Assembly (NCBI GenBank): GCA_003551455.1
Contig: PUMR01000012.1
Span: 1-5,964, forward strand
Direction: 5' to 3'
DNA length: 5,964 nt
From: Mollicutes bacterium
Lineage (GTDB): Bacteria > Bacillota_I > Bacilli_A > Izemoplasmatales > Izemoplasmataceae
Each line of letters begins with the position of its first letter. The first letter of the stretch is position 1. The notes below the pieces were generated by a model that worked only from the letters and a program-made list of their open reading frames with translations, searched no databases and was not told the origin of the DNA. The translations under genes were made by a program, and so were the position numbers. Positions 1-5,221 of the stretch are shown piece after piece.

Positions 1-1
1 C

Positions 2-49
2 CGACTCATGCCCACCGCCGCCGGTGAATTCTCCCTTGTCGAGGATTGA
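2..49 (+). CDS. Possible C-terminal end of a + strand gene cut by the window edge
   Basis: The frame starting at base 2 reads fifteen codons (RLMPTAAGEFSLVED) and ends at a TGA at 47-49. Its codons mostly end in C or G, like the confirmed genes here, and an intrinsic-terminator hairpin begins 45 bases downstream. Both fit the tail of a + strand gene. Too little remains to name a family. The frame starting at base 3 also stays open, to a TGA at 72-74, but its codons look less typical. The exact antisense register is open as well, so both strand and frame are tentative. Confidence 0.3.
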   Translation, partial: RLMPTAAGEFSLVED

Positions 50-94
50 CAGACAGAAATCGCAAGTGCTTTGACAACCGTCTTCGCGACGGCG

Positions 95-126
95 AAAAGT
101 CCCTCGCATTGATGCGGGGGACTTTT
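95..126 (+). terminator. Intrinsic terminator hairpin, 14-bp stem
   Basis: The arms 95-108 and 113-126 pair over 14 positions with one G-T wobble (T104-G117) around a four-base loop TTGA. The right arm ends in TTTT and the left arm starts with AAAA, so it could act on either strand. The flanks GCGAC (86-90) and GTCGC (127-131) extend the pairing across a four-base bulge. A smaller hairpin, CCGTC/GACGG at 78-92, shares bases with that extension and would compete with it. It probably ends the gene entering from the left. Confidence 0.65.
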
Positions 127-154
127 GTCGCTTTGATAGACAAGATGTATCGGG

Positions 155-181
155 GGAGATGATTCAGCGCTTGTCATCTCC
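155..181. repeat. Perfect 8-bp inverted repeat between two terminators
   Basis: GGAGATGA (155-162) and TCATCTCC (174-181) are perfect inverted copies separated by eleven bases. No T-run follows on either strand, so it is not a standard terminator. It sits between the terminator hairpins at 95-126 and 186-219, in a stretch with no gene. It may be part of a processed 3' end, a small structured RNA or a protein-binding palindrome; the sequence does not decide. Confidence 0.4.
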
Positions 182-185
182 AGAC

Positions 186-219
186 AAAAAAGGCGATGCC
201 TTGGTGGACATCGCCTTTT
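186..219 (-). terminator. Intrinsic terminator after the glutathione peroxidase gene
   Basis: The arms 188-198 and 209-219 pair perfectly (GGCGATG core) around a ten-base loop. Read on the minus strand, the stem runs straight into six T residues (complement of 186-191). It lies 54 bases past the peroxidase stop codon, where its terminator is expected. The + strand copy ends in TTTT, so some bidirectional activity is possible. Confidence 0.75.
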
Positions 220-273
220 CGTCATCGGCGGATCGTTGGCCCAAAAGAGCGGCCCTCATGCCGCAAGGCATCA

Positions 274-747
274 TCACAACAGGGCTTCAATCGAGCCTTT
301 GAGCTTTTTTGGCACCGTGGTCGGGGCGAAGCGCTTGACCACGGTTCCCTCCCTGTCGATGAGGAACTTGGTGAAGTTCCATTTGATGCGCCGGCCGAAA
401 CGCCCTTTCTTCTGTGATTTCAAGTACGTGAACAAGGGATCGGCGTTCTCACCGTTCACATCGATCTTGGCGAACTGTTCGAAACTGATGCCGAAGCGCC
501 CTTTGCAGACCTGGTTGATCTCCATCGAAGTGCCCGGGGCCTGTTCGTTGAACTGGTTCGAGGGAAAGTCGAGGATCTCGAATCCTTTCTCGCGATAGGT
601 CTTGTAGAGTTCTTGCAGACCGTCGTATTGGGGCGTCAAGCCGCACTCGGTGGCGGTGTTCACCACCAAGAGGACCTTCCCCTTGTACTGGGAAAGGGAA
701 ACACGTTCTCCTTGCAGGTTTTCCACATCATAATCATAGAGTCCCAT
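274..747 (-). CDS. gpx: Glutathione peroxidase family thiol peroxidase (Cys type)
   Basis: This 157-residue protein has the normal length of a cytosolic, non-selenium glutathione peroxidase homologue (BtuE/BsaA type), which reduces hydrogen peroxide and organic hydroperoxides. The peroxidatic residue is C35 in NTATECGLTPQY. The rest of the family's catalytic tetrad is visible as Q69 in NQFNEQ and W123-N124 in KWNFTKFL. C81 in QVCKGRF is where the resolving cysteine of thioredoxin-dependent members lies, so electrons more likely come from thioredoxin than glutathione (inference). The usual FPCNQF motif reads FPSNQF, with S63 replacing a cysteine that is not catalytic in characterised relatives. 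There is no signal peptide. An in-frame ATG exists at 799-801, but the start at 747 is preferred because AAAGGAGG lies seven bases upstream and the family's N-terminus begins there. It has its own promoter and terminator, so it is probably monocistronic. Confidence 0.95.
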   Translation of the reverse strand: MGLYDYDVENLQGERVSLSQYKGKVLLVVNTATECGLTPQYDGLQELYKTYREKGFEILDFPSNQFNEQAPGTSMEINQVCKGRFGISFEQFAKIDVNGENADPLFTYLKSQKKGRFGRRIKWNFTKFLIDREGTVVKRFAPTTVPKKLKGSIEALL

Positions 748-754
748 GGTATAG

Positions 755-762
755 CCTCCTTT
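755..762 (-). promoter_or_regulatory. Shine-Dalgarno site that fixes the peroxidase start
   Basis: On the minus strand this reads AAAGGAGG, a near-perfect anti-16S match, seven bases before the ATG at 747-745. It lies inside the longer open frame that reaches an ATG at 801, which argues against that upstream start. Confidence 0.85.
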
Positions 763-791
763 GGCTTCATAATGCTGAATCAGATGTATAT

Positions 792-800
792 ATGATAGCA
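792..800 (-). promoter_or_regulatory. Probable extended -10 promoter of the peroxidase gene
   Basis: On the minus strand this reads TGCTATCAT, an extended -10 element of the TGnTATAAT type with one mismatch in the hexamer, about 45 bases before the start codon. No good -35 hexamer stands at 16-18 bases, which extended -10 promoters tolerate. The surrounding bases are the most AT-rich in the gap between the TspO-like gene and the peroxidase. Confidence 0.5.
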
Positions 801-852
801 AGATTCGTGATTATCGTCTTGCGATTTGCATTCATTCGCTTTTGGCATTGCG

Positions 853-894
853 GGCTGTGCCGGAAAGCTTCCGCCGATTGTATTTTGAACAGCC
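853..894 (-). other. Foldable 3' region of the TspO-like gene, weak terminator candidate
   Basis: GGCTGT (853-858) pairs with ACAGCC (889-894). Between them CGGAA (861-865) pairs with TTCCG (869-873) around AGC, giving a two-tier stem just past the TspO-like stop codon. No T-run follows on the minus strand, so it is not a classical intrinsic terminator. It may protect the 3' end or act with Rho. No better terminator is visible between the TspO-like gene and the peroxidase promoter. Confidence 0.3.
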
Positions 895-906
895 TTCCCG
901 ACCCGT

Positions 907-1668
907 CTAACGGCCGAAGACGCTCCAACCGTTCAGGACCCATTGATACACCGTGGACGAAGTGATCAAAAGCAGGGCCCCGATCAGGGTGGCAACGACC
1001 AGGGGATAGGCGCCGGCGAAGCCCCCGCTGGCGAGATGGCGGGAGAGGATGCCCAAAAAGGCCCAAAGGAAGACCGCACCGAAGAGGATGTCCTTCTGGA
1101 TGAAGAGGGTCAAAAGGGGGACGCCCGTGGCGAAAAGGAGGACGAGCACGAGCCAGACCGCATCGGAAAAGAAGGGCATGGAGATATCGAATGCGACGAG
1201 GGTGATCGTGATGTTCGCGATAAAGGCGACGCTGATCCAAGCGAAATAGAGACTGACCCCCGCCCGGATGATGCCGAGGTCTCCCGGAATTCGCGCGAAT
1301 CCCCAAGCGAGCACGAAGAAGAGGACCAGCATGACCAGGCTGGAAAGGAGGATCCGGTCATGATGCCAAGCGAAGAGCCAGGCGATGTTCAAAAGGAAAG
1401 AGAGGATGAAGACCGTGCCGATGAAGGTATACATCCCTTGGAGACCGCCTTCGTCCATCATGAGGAAGCGGACGGTGGCGACACCGAGCACGACATAGAT
1501 GAGTCCCCAGATCGAGAAGGTGAAGCCCGCCGGGGTGAAAAGCGTGGGATAAGCATCCGAGACTCCGCCTGTCGTGCGCCCTCCCAAGGGGAGAGCGTTG
1601 GCCAGGCCGTTCATGATAACCATCGCCAAAAAGCTCGCGGCCACGATAATCTTCAACAATAGCAACAT
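907..1668 (-). CDS. TspO/MBR-like (tryptophan-rich sensory type) membrane protein, long form
   Basis: The product has 253 residues and is mostly hydrophobic, with about seven or eight membrane segments. The N-terminal part resembles the TspO/MBR fold. FTPAGFTFSIWGLIY (44-58) matches its PxxxFxxxWxxxY signature, LNIAWLFAW (93-101) its third-helix LNxxW motif, and YFAWISVAFIANITI (141-155) its fifth-helix W/N motif. Classical TspO has about 160 residues and five helices; here about 90 more residues add hydrophobic stretches near 169-190, 196-208 and 220-240. TspO proteins bind porphyrins and are linked to tetrapyrrole and oxidative-stress responses, but the ligand of long forms like this one is unknown to me. 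The start at 1668 is chosen over the GTG at 1677 and ATG at 1674 because those overlap the ribosome-binding site. The terminator at 1732-1757 separates it from the upstream operon. I see no strong promoter in the 63-base gap, so readthrough is possible. Confidence 0.85.
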   Translation of the reverse strand: MLLLLKIIVAASFLAMVIMNGLANALPLGGRTTGGVSDAYPTLFTPAGFTFSIWGLIYVVLGVATVRFLMMDEGGLQGMYTFIGTVFILSFLLNIAWLFAWHHDRILLSSLVMLVLFFVLAWGFARIPGDLGIIRAGVSLYFAWISVAFIANITITLVAFDISMPFFSDAVWLVLVLLFATGVPLLTLFIQKDILFGAVFLWAFLGILSRHLASGGFAGAYPLVVATLIGALLLITSSTVYQWVLNGWSVFGR

Positions 1669-1672
1669 CCTC

Positions 1673-1681
1673 ATCACCTCC
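1673..1681 (-). promoter_or_regulatory. Shine-Dalgarno site fixing the TspO-like start
   Basis: On the minus strand this reads GGAGGTGAT, complementary to nine consecutive bases of the canonical 16S rRNA 3' end. Counting from the GGAGG core there are eight bases to the ATG at 1668-1666. The nearer GTG (1677-1675) and ATG (1674-1672) fall inside the site itself and are unlikely starts. Confidence 0.8.
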
Positions 1682-1731
1682 GCATGTTTTGGGAAACTCC
1701 CTTTTGATACACATAAAAGTCTAATTCACGA

Positions 1732-1757
1732 AAAAAGCGCTTTAATAAGCGCTTTTT
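1732..1757 (-). terminator. Intrinsic terminator ending the DUF2177-Fak-DUF1295 operon
   Basis: AAAAAGCGCTT (1732-1742) and AAGCGCTTTTT (1747-1757) form a perfect 11-bp stem with a four-base loop TAAT. On the minus strand the stem ends in a run of six T. Its first base is the last base of the DUF1295 stop codon, so the coding end and the terminator overlap. The symmetry would also let it work on the + strand. Confidence 0.85.
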
Positions 1758-2551
1758 CACTTCTTGGGCGGCCCCGGGAAAAAGACATTCGTCTTTTCGG
1801 CGTAAGCTTGGAATTCGGGGTTCTCTTTCATCTTCTTCTCGAGCAAGGGGACCCCCGAGACGAACCGGAGGAGCCAGGTGATCACGACCGGACTCAACAA
1901 GGCCAAGAGTCCGAAAGTGGTCGTATTCAGAGCGACGATGAGGAAAAGCCCCCACCACATGGTGGCTTCGCCGAAATAGTTCGGATGGCGGGTGTAGCGC
2001 CAAAGCCCCTTGTCCATGATCTTGCCCTTGTTGGCGGGGTCTTTTATGAAGCGTCTGAGTTGGTTGTCGCCCAGGGCTTCGAAGAAGAAACCGATGACCC
2101 AGACGAGCCCGCCCCCGATGATGCCCGCGATGCCCAAGGCCTCGAGGGAGTCCCTGGGAACAGCATGGACCATGATGATGGGCAGAGCGATGACGTATTG
2201 GAACATCGCCTGGAGAAGGAAGACCTTCACCAGGGCGTGCAACCAGAGCGGACCCTTCTTTTGGCGCCATTTCTCCCGCATGTTCTGATAGCGGTAGTCT
2301 TCGGGCTTCTTGAAGTTTCTAAGCCCGATGAAGAAGAAGAGCCTGAGTCCCCAAAGAGCGACGAGCCCCGTGACGACGAAGACCGCCCAGTCCCTCTCGA
2401 AACGCAAAACGAGGAGGAAGAGGGCCAAGAGCACGAAACCGAGGCCCCAGAGGGTGTCGACGATGGAGTTGTCGTTTTTGACCAAGGCCACGAAGAAACC
2501 GAGAAGGAAATAGCCGAGGATGAAAAGGGCGGCGTAGAGGAGGATGTCCAT
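1757..2551 (-). CDS. DUF1295 family membrane protein (steroid 5-alpha-reductase/ICMT-like fold)
   Basis: This 264-residue integral membrane protein matches the DUF1295 family, which shares its C-terminal fold with steroid 5-alpha-reductases and isoprenylcysteine methyltransferases. Recognisable elements are the early [11 protein letters not shown] motif (29-39), the [13 protein letters not shown] stretch (156-168), the signature [12 protein letters not shown] (184-195), where R and HPNY are the usual cofactor-contacting residues, and the C-terminal [13 protein letters not shown] (247-259). Hydrophobic segments lie near 3-22, 34-50, 55-75, 108-128, 137-158, 197-210 and 212-232. The family is thought to be an NAD(P)H-dependent reductase or SAM methyltransferase acting on a lipid-like substrate, but no substrate can be read from the sequence. 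It starts four bases after the upstream fusion gene, and its AAAGGA site (2561-2566) lies within the last codons of that gene, so translation is probably coupled. Confidence 0.92.
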   Translation of the reverse strand: MDILLYAALFILGYFLLGFFVALVKNDNSIVDTLWGLGFVLLALFLLVLRFERDWAVFVVTGLVALWGLRLFFFIGLRNFKKPEDYRYQNMREKWRQKKGPLWLHALVKVFLLQAMFQYVIALPIIMVHAVPRDSLEALGIAGIIGGGLVWVIGFFFEALGDNQLRRFIKDPANKGKIMDKGLWRYTRHPNYFGEATMWWGLFLIVALNTTTFGLLALLSPVVITWLLRFVSGVPLLEKKMKENPEFQAYAEKTNVFFPGPPKK

Positions 2552-2555
2552 AAGG

Positions 2556-4340
2556 TCACGTCCTTTCGATGTAGGCGATGGCCACGGTGCCGATGCCGGC
2601 GTTCATCGCGACGACGGTGGAGATGTCCATGATATAGGCCGGTCGCTTGCCGAGCTTTTCCGTGAAGATTTTCTCGTATTCTTTGGCGCGTTCGGGCGCG
2701 TTCGCGTGGACGATCGCGTAGCGTTCGACGCCTTTTTCTTCGGCGATGCTTCCGACGTGGGCCATGATCTTCTTGGTCGCCTTTTTCAAAGACAAGGCCT
2801 TGTCGAAGATGATGCCTTCGCCCTCTTCGTCGATGGAGACGACGGGCTTCAGGTTCATGATCTTGCCCACGATGCCGGTGGCCCGGTTCACGCGGCCGGA
2901 GCGCACCATGTATTTCAACGTCTTCACGGAAACGAGGATGCGCGTCTTCTCCCGGAGGGCTTCGATGCCCGCTTTGACTTCTTCGAGAGAGCGTCCCTCT
3001 TCGATCCATTCTTGGGCTTTCATGACGAGGAGGCCTTCGGCGCCCGAGTTCTGCCTCGTGTCGACGACGGCGAACTTCGTTTTGCTGCCTTTTAAGGACT
3101 CGGCGGCTTGGCGGAAGACATTGTAGGTCCCGCTCATCTTCTTCGAGACGCTCAAGACAAGAATCTCGTCATAGTAGCTCGAGAGGAAGGAGTAGAAGTT
3201 CTCGACCTGTTTCTGGTTCGGTTGGGCGCTTTTGGGATAGGTGGGGAGTTCATCCATGAAACGATAGAAGTTCGCCGACGAGATGGTGAGTTTGTCGTAG
3301 TAGTTGGAGTCCTCGATCATGAGGTTGATCGGGATCACGTGGATCTGTTTCTCATCGACATAGCGGGAGGGGAGGTCGGCAATGGAGTCGGTGACGAGGG
3401 CGATTTTTTGCTTGCGGTTGTGGACGATGTCGTGTTGTTTCTTCATGTCGTCGACCTTCTGCTCGCGGATGGTGCCATAGGGGCGCAGACGGTAGAAGAC
3501 ATCCTGCGGCCGGTCAGTGTGGATGTGGAGCCGGAGCGTCTCTTCGTTCCCGGCCACGACGAGGGAGTCTCCGAGCTCTTTCACGCGCTCTCTTATCTCT
3601 TTTCGGGGAATGCCCTTTCCCGTCAAGAGTGCTTCCGTACAATATCGATGCGTCTCTTTCGCGAAATCGACATGGTCCGTCTTTTCCAGGGTGATCGAGG
3701 TTTCCAAGACTTCCCCGGCGACATCCTCACCGGTCTTCACATACATCATGAAGCCTTCGACAAAATGCACGAAGCCTTTCGCCCCGGCGTCGACGACGTC
3801 CCGGTTCCGGAGCCGCTTCATCGCCTCTTTGGTCTTGTGCAAAGAGGACTTCAGGTTCTCGTAGGCGCCGCCGAGCGCTTCGGAAAAGTCCCGGATGTTC
3901 GTTTTGAGGCTCTGCATGGATTTGGCGAAATCGTGCATGAGGGTGATCATCGTTCCCTCTACCGGGGTCTCCACGGCCTCATAGGCGTGCGGGACCGCCG
4001 CTTCGATGGAAGCGATGAAATCCTGCAGGGTGATTTCCTCTTTGTCGTAGAGGCCTTCAACCAAGCCGTTCACGTATTGGGCGAAAATGATGCCCGAGTT
4101 CCCGCGGGCGCCATAGAGCGCGGCATCGGCGATGCTCTTCAAGGTCTTGGCGTTCGTCTCGTCCAGCCGGCTCTCTTTGAGGATGGTCTGCATGAGGCTC
4201 GCGAGGTTGCTGCCGGTGTCGCCGTCGGCGACGGGGAATACATTGATCTCGTTGAGGTTGTTCTTGTGGCGGATGACCTCTTTCGCCCCCGCCATGAAGG
4301 AACGATAGAAACGTTCCCGATCAAGGGTCAGTGTGTTCAT
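2556..4340 (-). CDS. FakA (DAK2/DhaL-like) - DegV/FakB fusion, putative single-chain fatty acid kinase
   Basis: This 594-residue soluble protein has three parts. Residues 1-205 are a DhaL/DAK2-type nucleotide domain as in Fak[15 protein letters not shown] (32-45) carries the metal-binding D39 and D41, followed by YGARGNSG (76-83), PVEGTM (126-131) and DAGAKGF (184-190). Residues 225-303 match the FakA middle domain, with YCTE (C234) and LHIHT (H272, H274), the equivalents of FakA's zinc-binding Cys-His-His set, then VDDMKKQH. Residues 312-594 are a complete DegV/FakB fatty-acid-binding domain: TDSIADLP (317-324), SAQPN (371-375), SGTYN (403-407), SGRVN (481-485), NLKPV (496-500) and H545. FakA normally has its own C-terminal domain, reported to dock FakB; here DegV replaces it. 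The expected reaction is ATP-dependent phosphorylation of a bound fatty acid to acyl-phosphate for PlsX/PlsY (inference from family). AAAGGAG lies six bases before the ATG. It is the middle gene of a three-gene operon. The late HTGPG-like motif reads NAGIG (580-584). Confidence 0.93.
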   Translation of the reverse strand: MNTLTLDRERFYRSFMAGAKEVIRHKNNLNEINVFPVADGDTGSNLASLMQTILKESRLDETNAKTLKSIADAALYGARGNSGIIFAQYVNGLVEGLYDKEEITLQDFIASIEAAVPHAYEAVETPVEGTMITLMHDFAKSMQSLKTNIRDFSEALGGAYENLKSSLHKTKEAMKRLRNRDVVDAGAKGFVHFVEGFMMYVKTGEDVAGEVLETSITLEKTDHVDFAKETHRYCTEALLTGKGIPRKEIRERVKELGDSLVVAGNEETLRLHIHTDRPQDVFYRLRPYGTIREQKVDDMKKQHDIVHNRKQKIALVTDSIADLPSRYVDEKQIHVIPINLMIEDSNYYDKLTISSANFYRFMDELPTYPKSAQPNQKQVENFYSFLSSYYDEILVLSVSKKMSGTYNVFRQAAESLKGSKTKFAVVDTRQNSGAEGLLVMKAQEWIEEGRSLEEVKAGIEALREKTRILVSVKTLKYMVRSGRVNRATGIVGKIMNLKPVVSIDEEGEGIIFDKALSLKKATKKIMAHVGSIAEEKGVERYAIVHANAPERAKEYEKIFTEKLGKRPAYIMDISTVVAMNAGIGTVAIAYIERT

Positions 4341-4356
4341 GGTTTCTCCTTTCGGT

Positions 4357-4758
4357 TCAGAAAATGATATAGTGGATCACGATATAGCTCAACCCGCTCG
4401 TGAACATGCCGAGGAACGTGCCCCAGGCGAGGTCGACCACGGTCACGAGGAGGGGCCAGTCTTTGAGGGTGGCGAGGTTCGTGAGGTCATAGGTCGCATA
4501 GGCGATGAAGCCGAAGAAACCGCCGACAAGGAACGCCCTCACGATGGATTCCGCTTCGAGCGAGGGGGCGAGCACGAAATAGACGACACCGCCGATGAAA
4601 AGGAGGTAGAAGACGAGGGCCGCGATCCAGTTGACCCTTGCGGCCATGAGGTGGCCGATCTGGTTCTGATAGAAACTGCGGGCGATGAGGCCGAGCCAGA
4701 GAAAATCGATGACGAGAAAAATCAACAAAGCGACCAGATACATCTTCAGATAATCCAT
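4357..4758 (-). CDS. DUF2177 family membrane protein
   Basis: This 133-residue protein is almost entirely membrane-embedded, with four hydrophobic segments near 5-25, 43-64, 74-90 and 104-130. It matches the DUF2177 family in length and in its conserved stretches DFLWLGLIARSFY (18-30), YATYDLTNLATLKDW (87-101) and DLAWGTFLG (109-117). The family has no established function. It is the first gene of the operon, 16 bases before the FakA-DegV fusion, and is preceded by GGGAGGG eight bases before the ATG. The conserved D91-N94 and W-rich helix ends could form a polar site in the membrane, but nothing shows what it binds. A link to membrane lipid handling rests only on its neighbour. Confidence 0.9.
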   Translation of the reverse strand: MDYLKMYLVALLIFLVIDFLWLGLIARSFYQNQIGHLMAARVNWIAALVFYLLFIGGVVYFVLAPSLEAESIVRAFLVGGFFGFIAYATYDLTNLATLKDWPLLVTVVDLAWGTFLGMFTSGLSYIVIHYIIF

Positions 4759-4790
4759 TGTGAAACCCTCCCAATTTTGTAGTCGTTATA

Positions 4791-4799
4791 ATATTACCA
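4791..4799 (-). promoter_or_regulatory. Probable extended -10 promoter of the DUF2177-Fak-DUF1295 operon
   Basis: On the minus strand this reads TGGTAATAT, an extended -10 element about 33 bases before the DUF2177 start, in an AT-rich stretch. An overlapping TATAAC hexamer lies slightly closer to the gene. No clear -35 hexamer stands at 16-18 bases; TTGTAA is about 19 bases upstream. Confidence 0.5.
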
Positions 4800-5124
4800 C
4801 ATCCACCAACGGATTTTACAAATAAGACACATTTTTTTCAAAATCCATCCACATCAAAATGACTATTCCACATGGAGGTCTTGCCCTCGAGGTTTTCAAA
4901 CATTTTGAGCGCCCCCGGTAAACAACGTTTCGAAGCGGGAGCGTCCATGCGAGGAGATCGCTCGCGTTATGCCTGGCCTTTTCTCTCCGGAGGGCATCGC
5001 CCTTCGGGGTGTGTGGATTGAAAAAAAGCGGCAAAGGTTCAAGGCGATGCGTTCTTTTTCGGTTTTCTTTTTTGACGAGAATGTCGTCTTGTCGCATAAA
5101 CTCGTTTCATAAGTCCGACAGGGC
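4800..5124. other. Divergent intergenic region without a supported gene
   Basis: These 325 bases lie between the promoters of the DUF2177 operon and of the DUF3267 gene. The part near the operon (4800-4870) is AT-rich. The rest is GC-rich and includes a strong hairpin at 4985-5009. A minus-strand frame of 93 codons (5097-4816) and a + strand frame of 48 codons from 4872 are open, but neither has a Shine-Dalgarno site, a recognisable motif or gene-like composition. The region may hold regulatory sites, a small RNA or a decayed gene. Confidence 0.5.
4985..5009. repeat. Strong 11-bp hairpin with three-base loop in the divergent intergenic region
   Basis: Bases 4985-4995 pair with 4999-5009 through eleven positions, two of them G-T wobbles (T4986 and G4990), around the loop ATC. 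The core is GAGGGC/GCCCTT. No T-run follows on either strand, so it is not a textbook terminator. It could be part of an untranslated RNA or a protein-binding palindrome. Confidence 0.4.
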
Positions 5125-5133
5125 TGTTATACT
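5125..5133 (+). promoter_or_regulatory. Probable extended -10 promoter of the DUF3267 gene
   Basis: TGTTATACT is an extended -10 element with one mismatch to TATAAT. Seventeen bases upstream is TTTCAT, a poor -35. A transcript starting near 5140 would have a leader of about 80 bases, which contains the foldable element at 5149-5204. Confidence 0.6.
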
Positions 5134-5148
5134 GTTCATAGAAGAGGA

Positions 5149-5204
5149 CCGAAGAGGTGTGCATCCCAACACGCGGCATGCGGCTGACACCCTGTCTTCT
5201 TCGG
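5149..5204 (+). promoter_or_regulatory. Structured 5' leader of the DUF3267 gene
   Basis: CCGAAGA (5149-5155) pairs with TCTTCGG (5198-5204), and directly inside it GGTGT (5156-5160) pairs with ACACC (5187-5191), leaving a six-base one-sided bulge CTGTCT (5192-5197) and an inner 26-base region that can form a small GCAT/ATGC stem. The element ends just before the AAGGGGAGGGAG ribosome-binding region. The direct repeat GAAGAGG (5141-5147 and 5151-5157) offers a competing pairing for TCTTC (5195-5199), so two folds are possible. This could be a translation-control leader. It matches no riboswitch class I recognise. Confidence 0.4.
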
Positions 5205-5221
5205 AAGGGGAGGGAGACCGG

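Noticed and set aside
1..109. A minus-strand frame from an ATG at 109 to the window edge, containing a CxxxCxxC pattern like a radical SAM motif
   Set aside because: The only ATG lies in the loop and stem of the 95-126 terminator hairpin, with no Shine-Dalgarno site upstream, and the frame is the in-register antisense of the better-placed + strand tail at 2-49. Sequence to the left of the window would settle it.
943..1662. A 239-codon + strand frame antisense to the TspO-like gene
   Set aside because: It is a highly charged low-complexity mirror of a membrane protein, with no family motif.
1691..1701. Short palindrome GGGAAACTCCC upstream of the TspO-like gene as an operator
   Set aside because: The arms are only four bases, so chance occurrence is likely and no known operator consensus fits.
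1574..2632. A 352-codon + strand frame antisense to DUF1295 and spanning two gene boundaries
   Set aside because: It is rich in Asp, Glu and Arg in low-complexity runs, runs through a terminator hairpin, and mirrors the hydrophobic codons of the real minus-strand gene.
3108..4367. A 419-codon + strand open frame antisense to the Fak fusion
   Set aside because: The opposite strand encodes conserved FakA and DegV motifs from end to end. The antisense frame is a by-product of G/C-ending codons, has no recognisable domain and no Shine-Dalgarno site.
4816..5097. A 93-codon minus-strand open frame in the divergent intergenic region
   Set aside because: It has no ribosome-binding site, is Arg/Lys-rich without a recognisable motif, and runs across the hairpin at 4985-5009 into the operon promoter region.
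5009..5221. N-terminal extension of the DUF3267 protein from an ATG at 5009
   Set aside because: The stretch precedes and includes the likely promoter and structured leader, is unlike family N-termini, and a strong ribosome-binding site supports the ATG at 5222.
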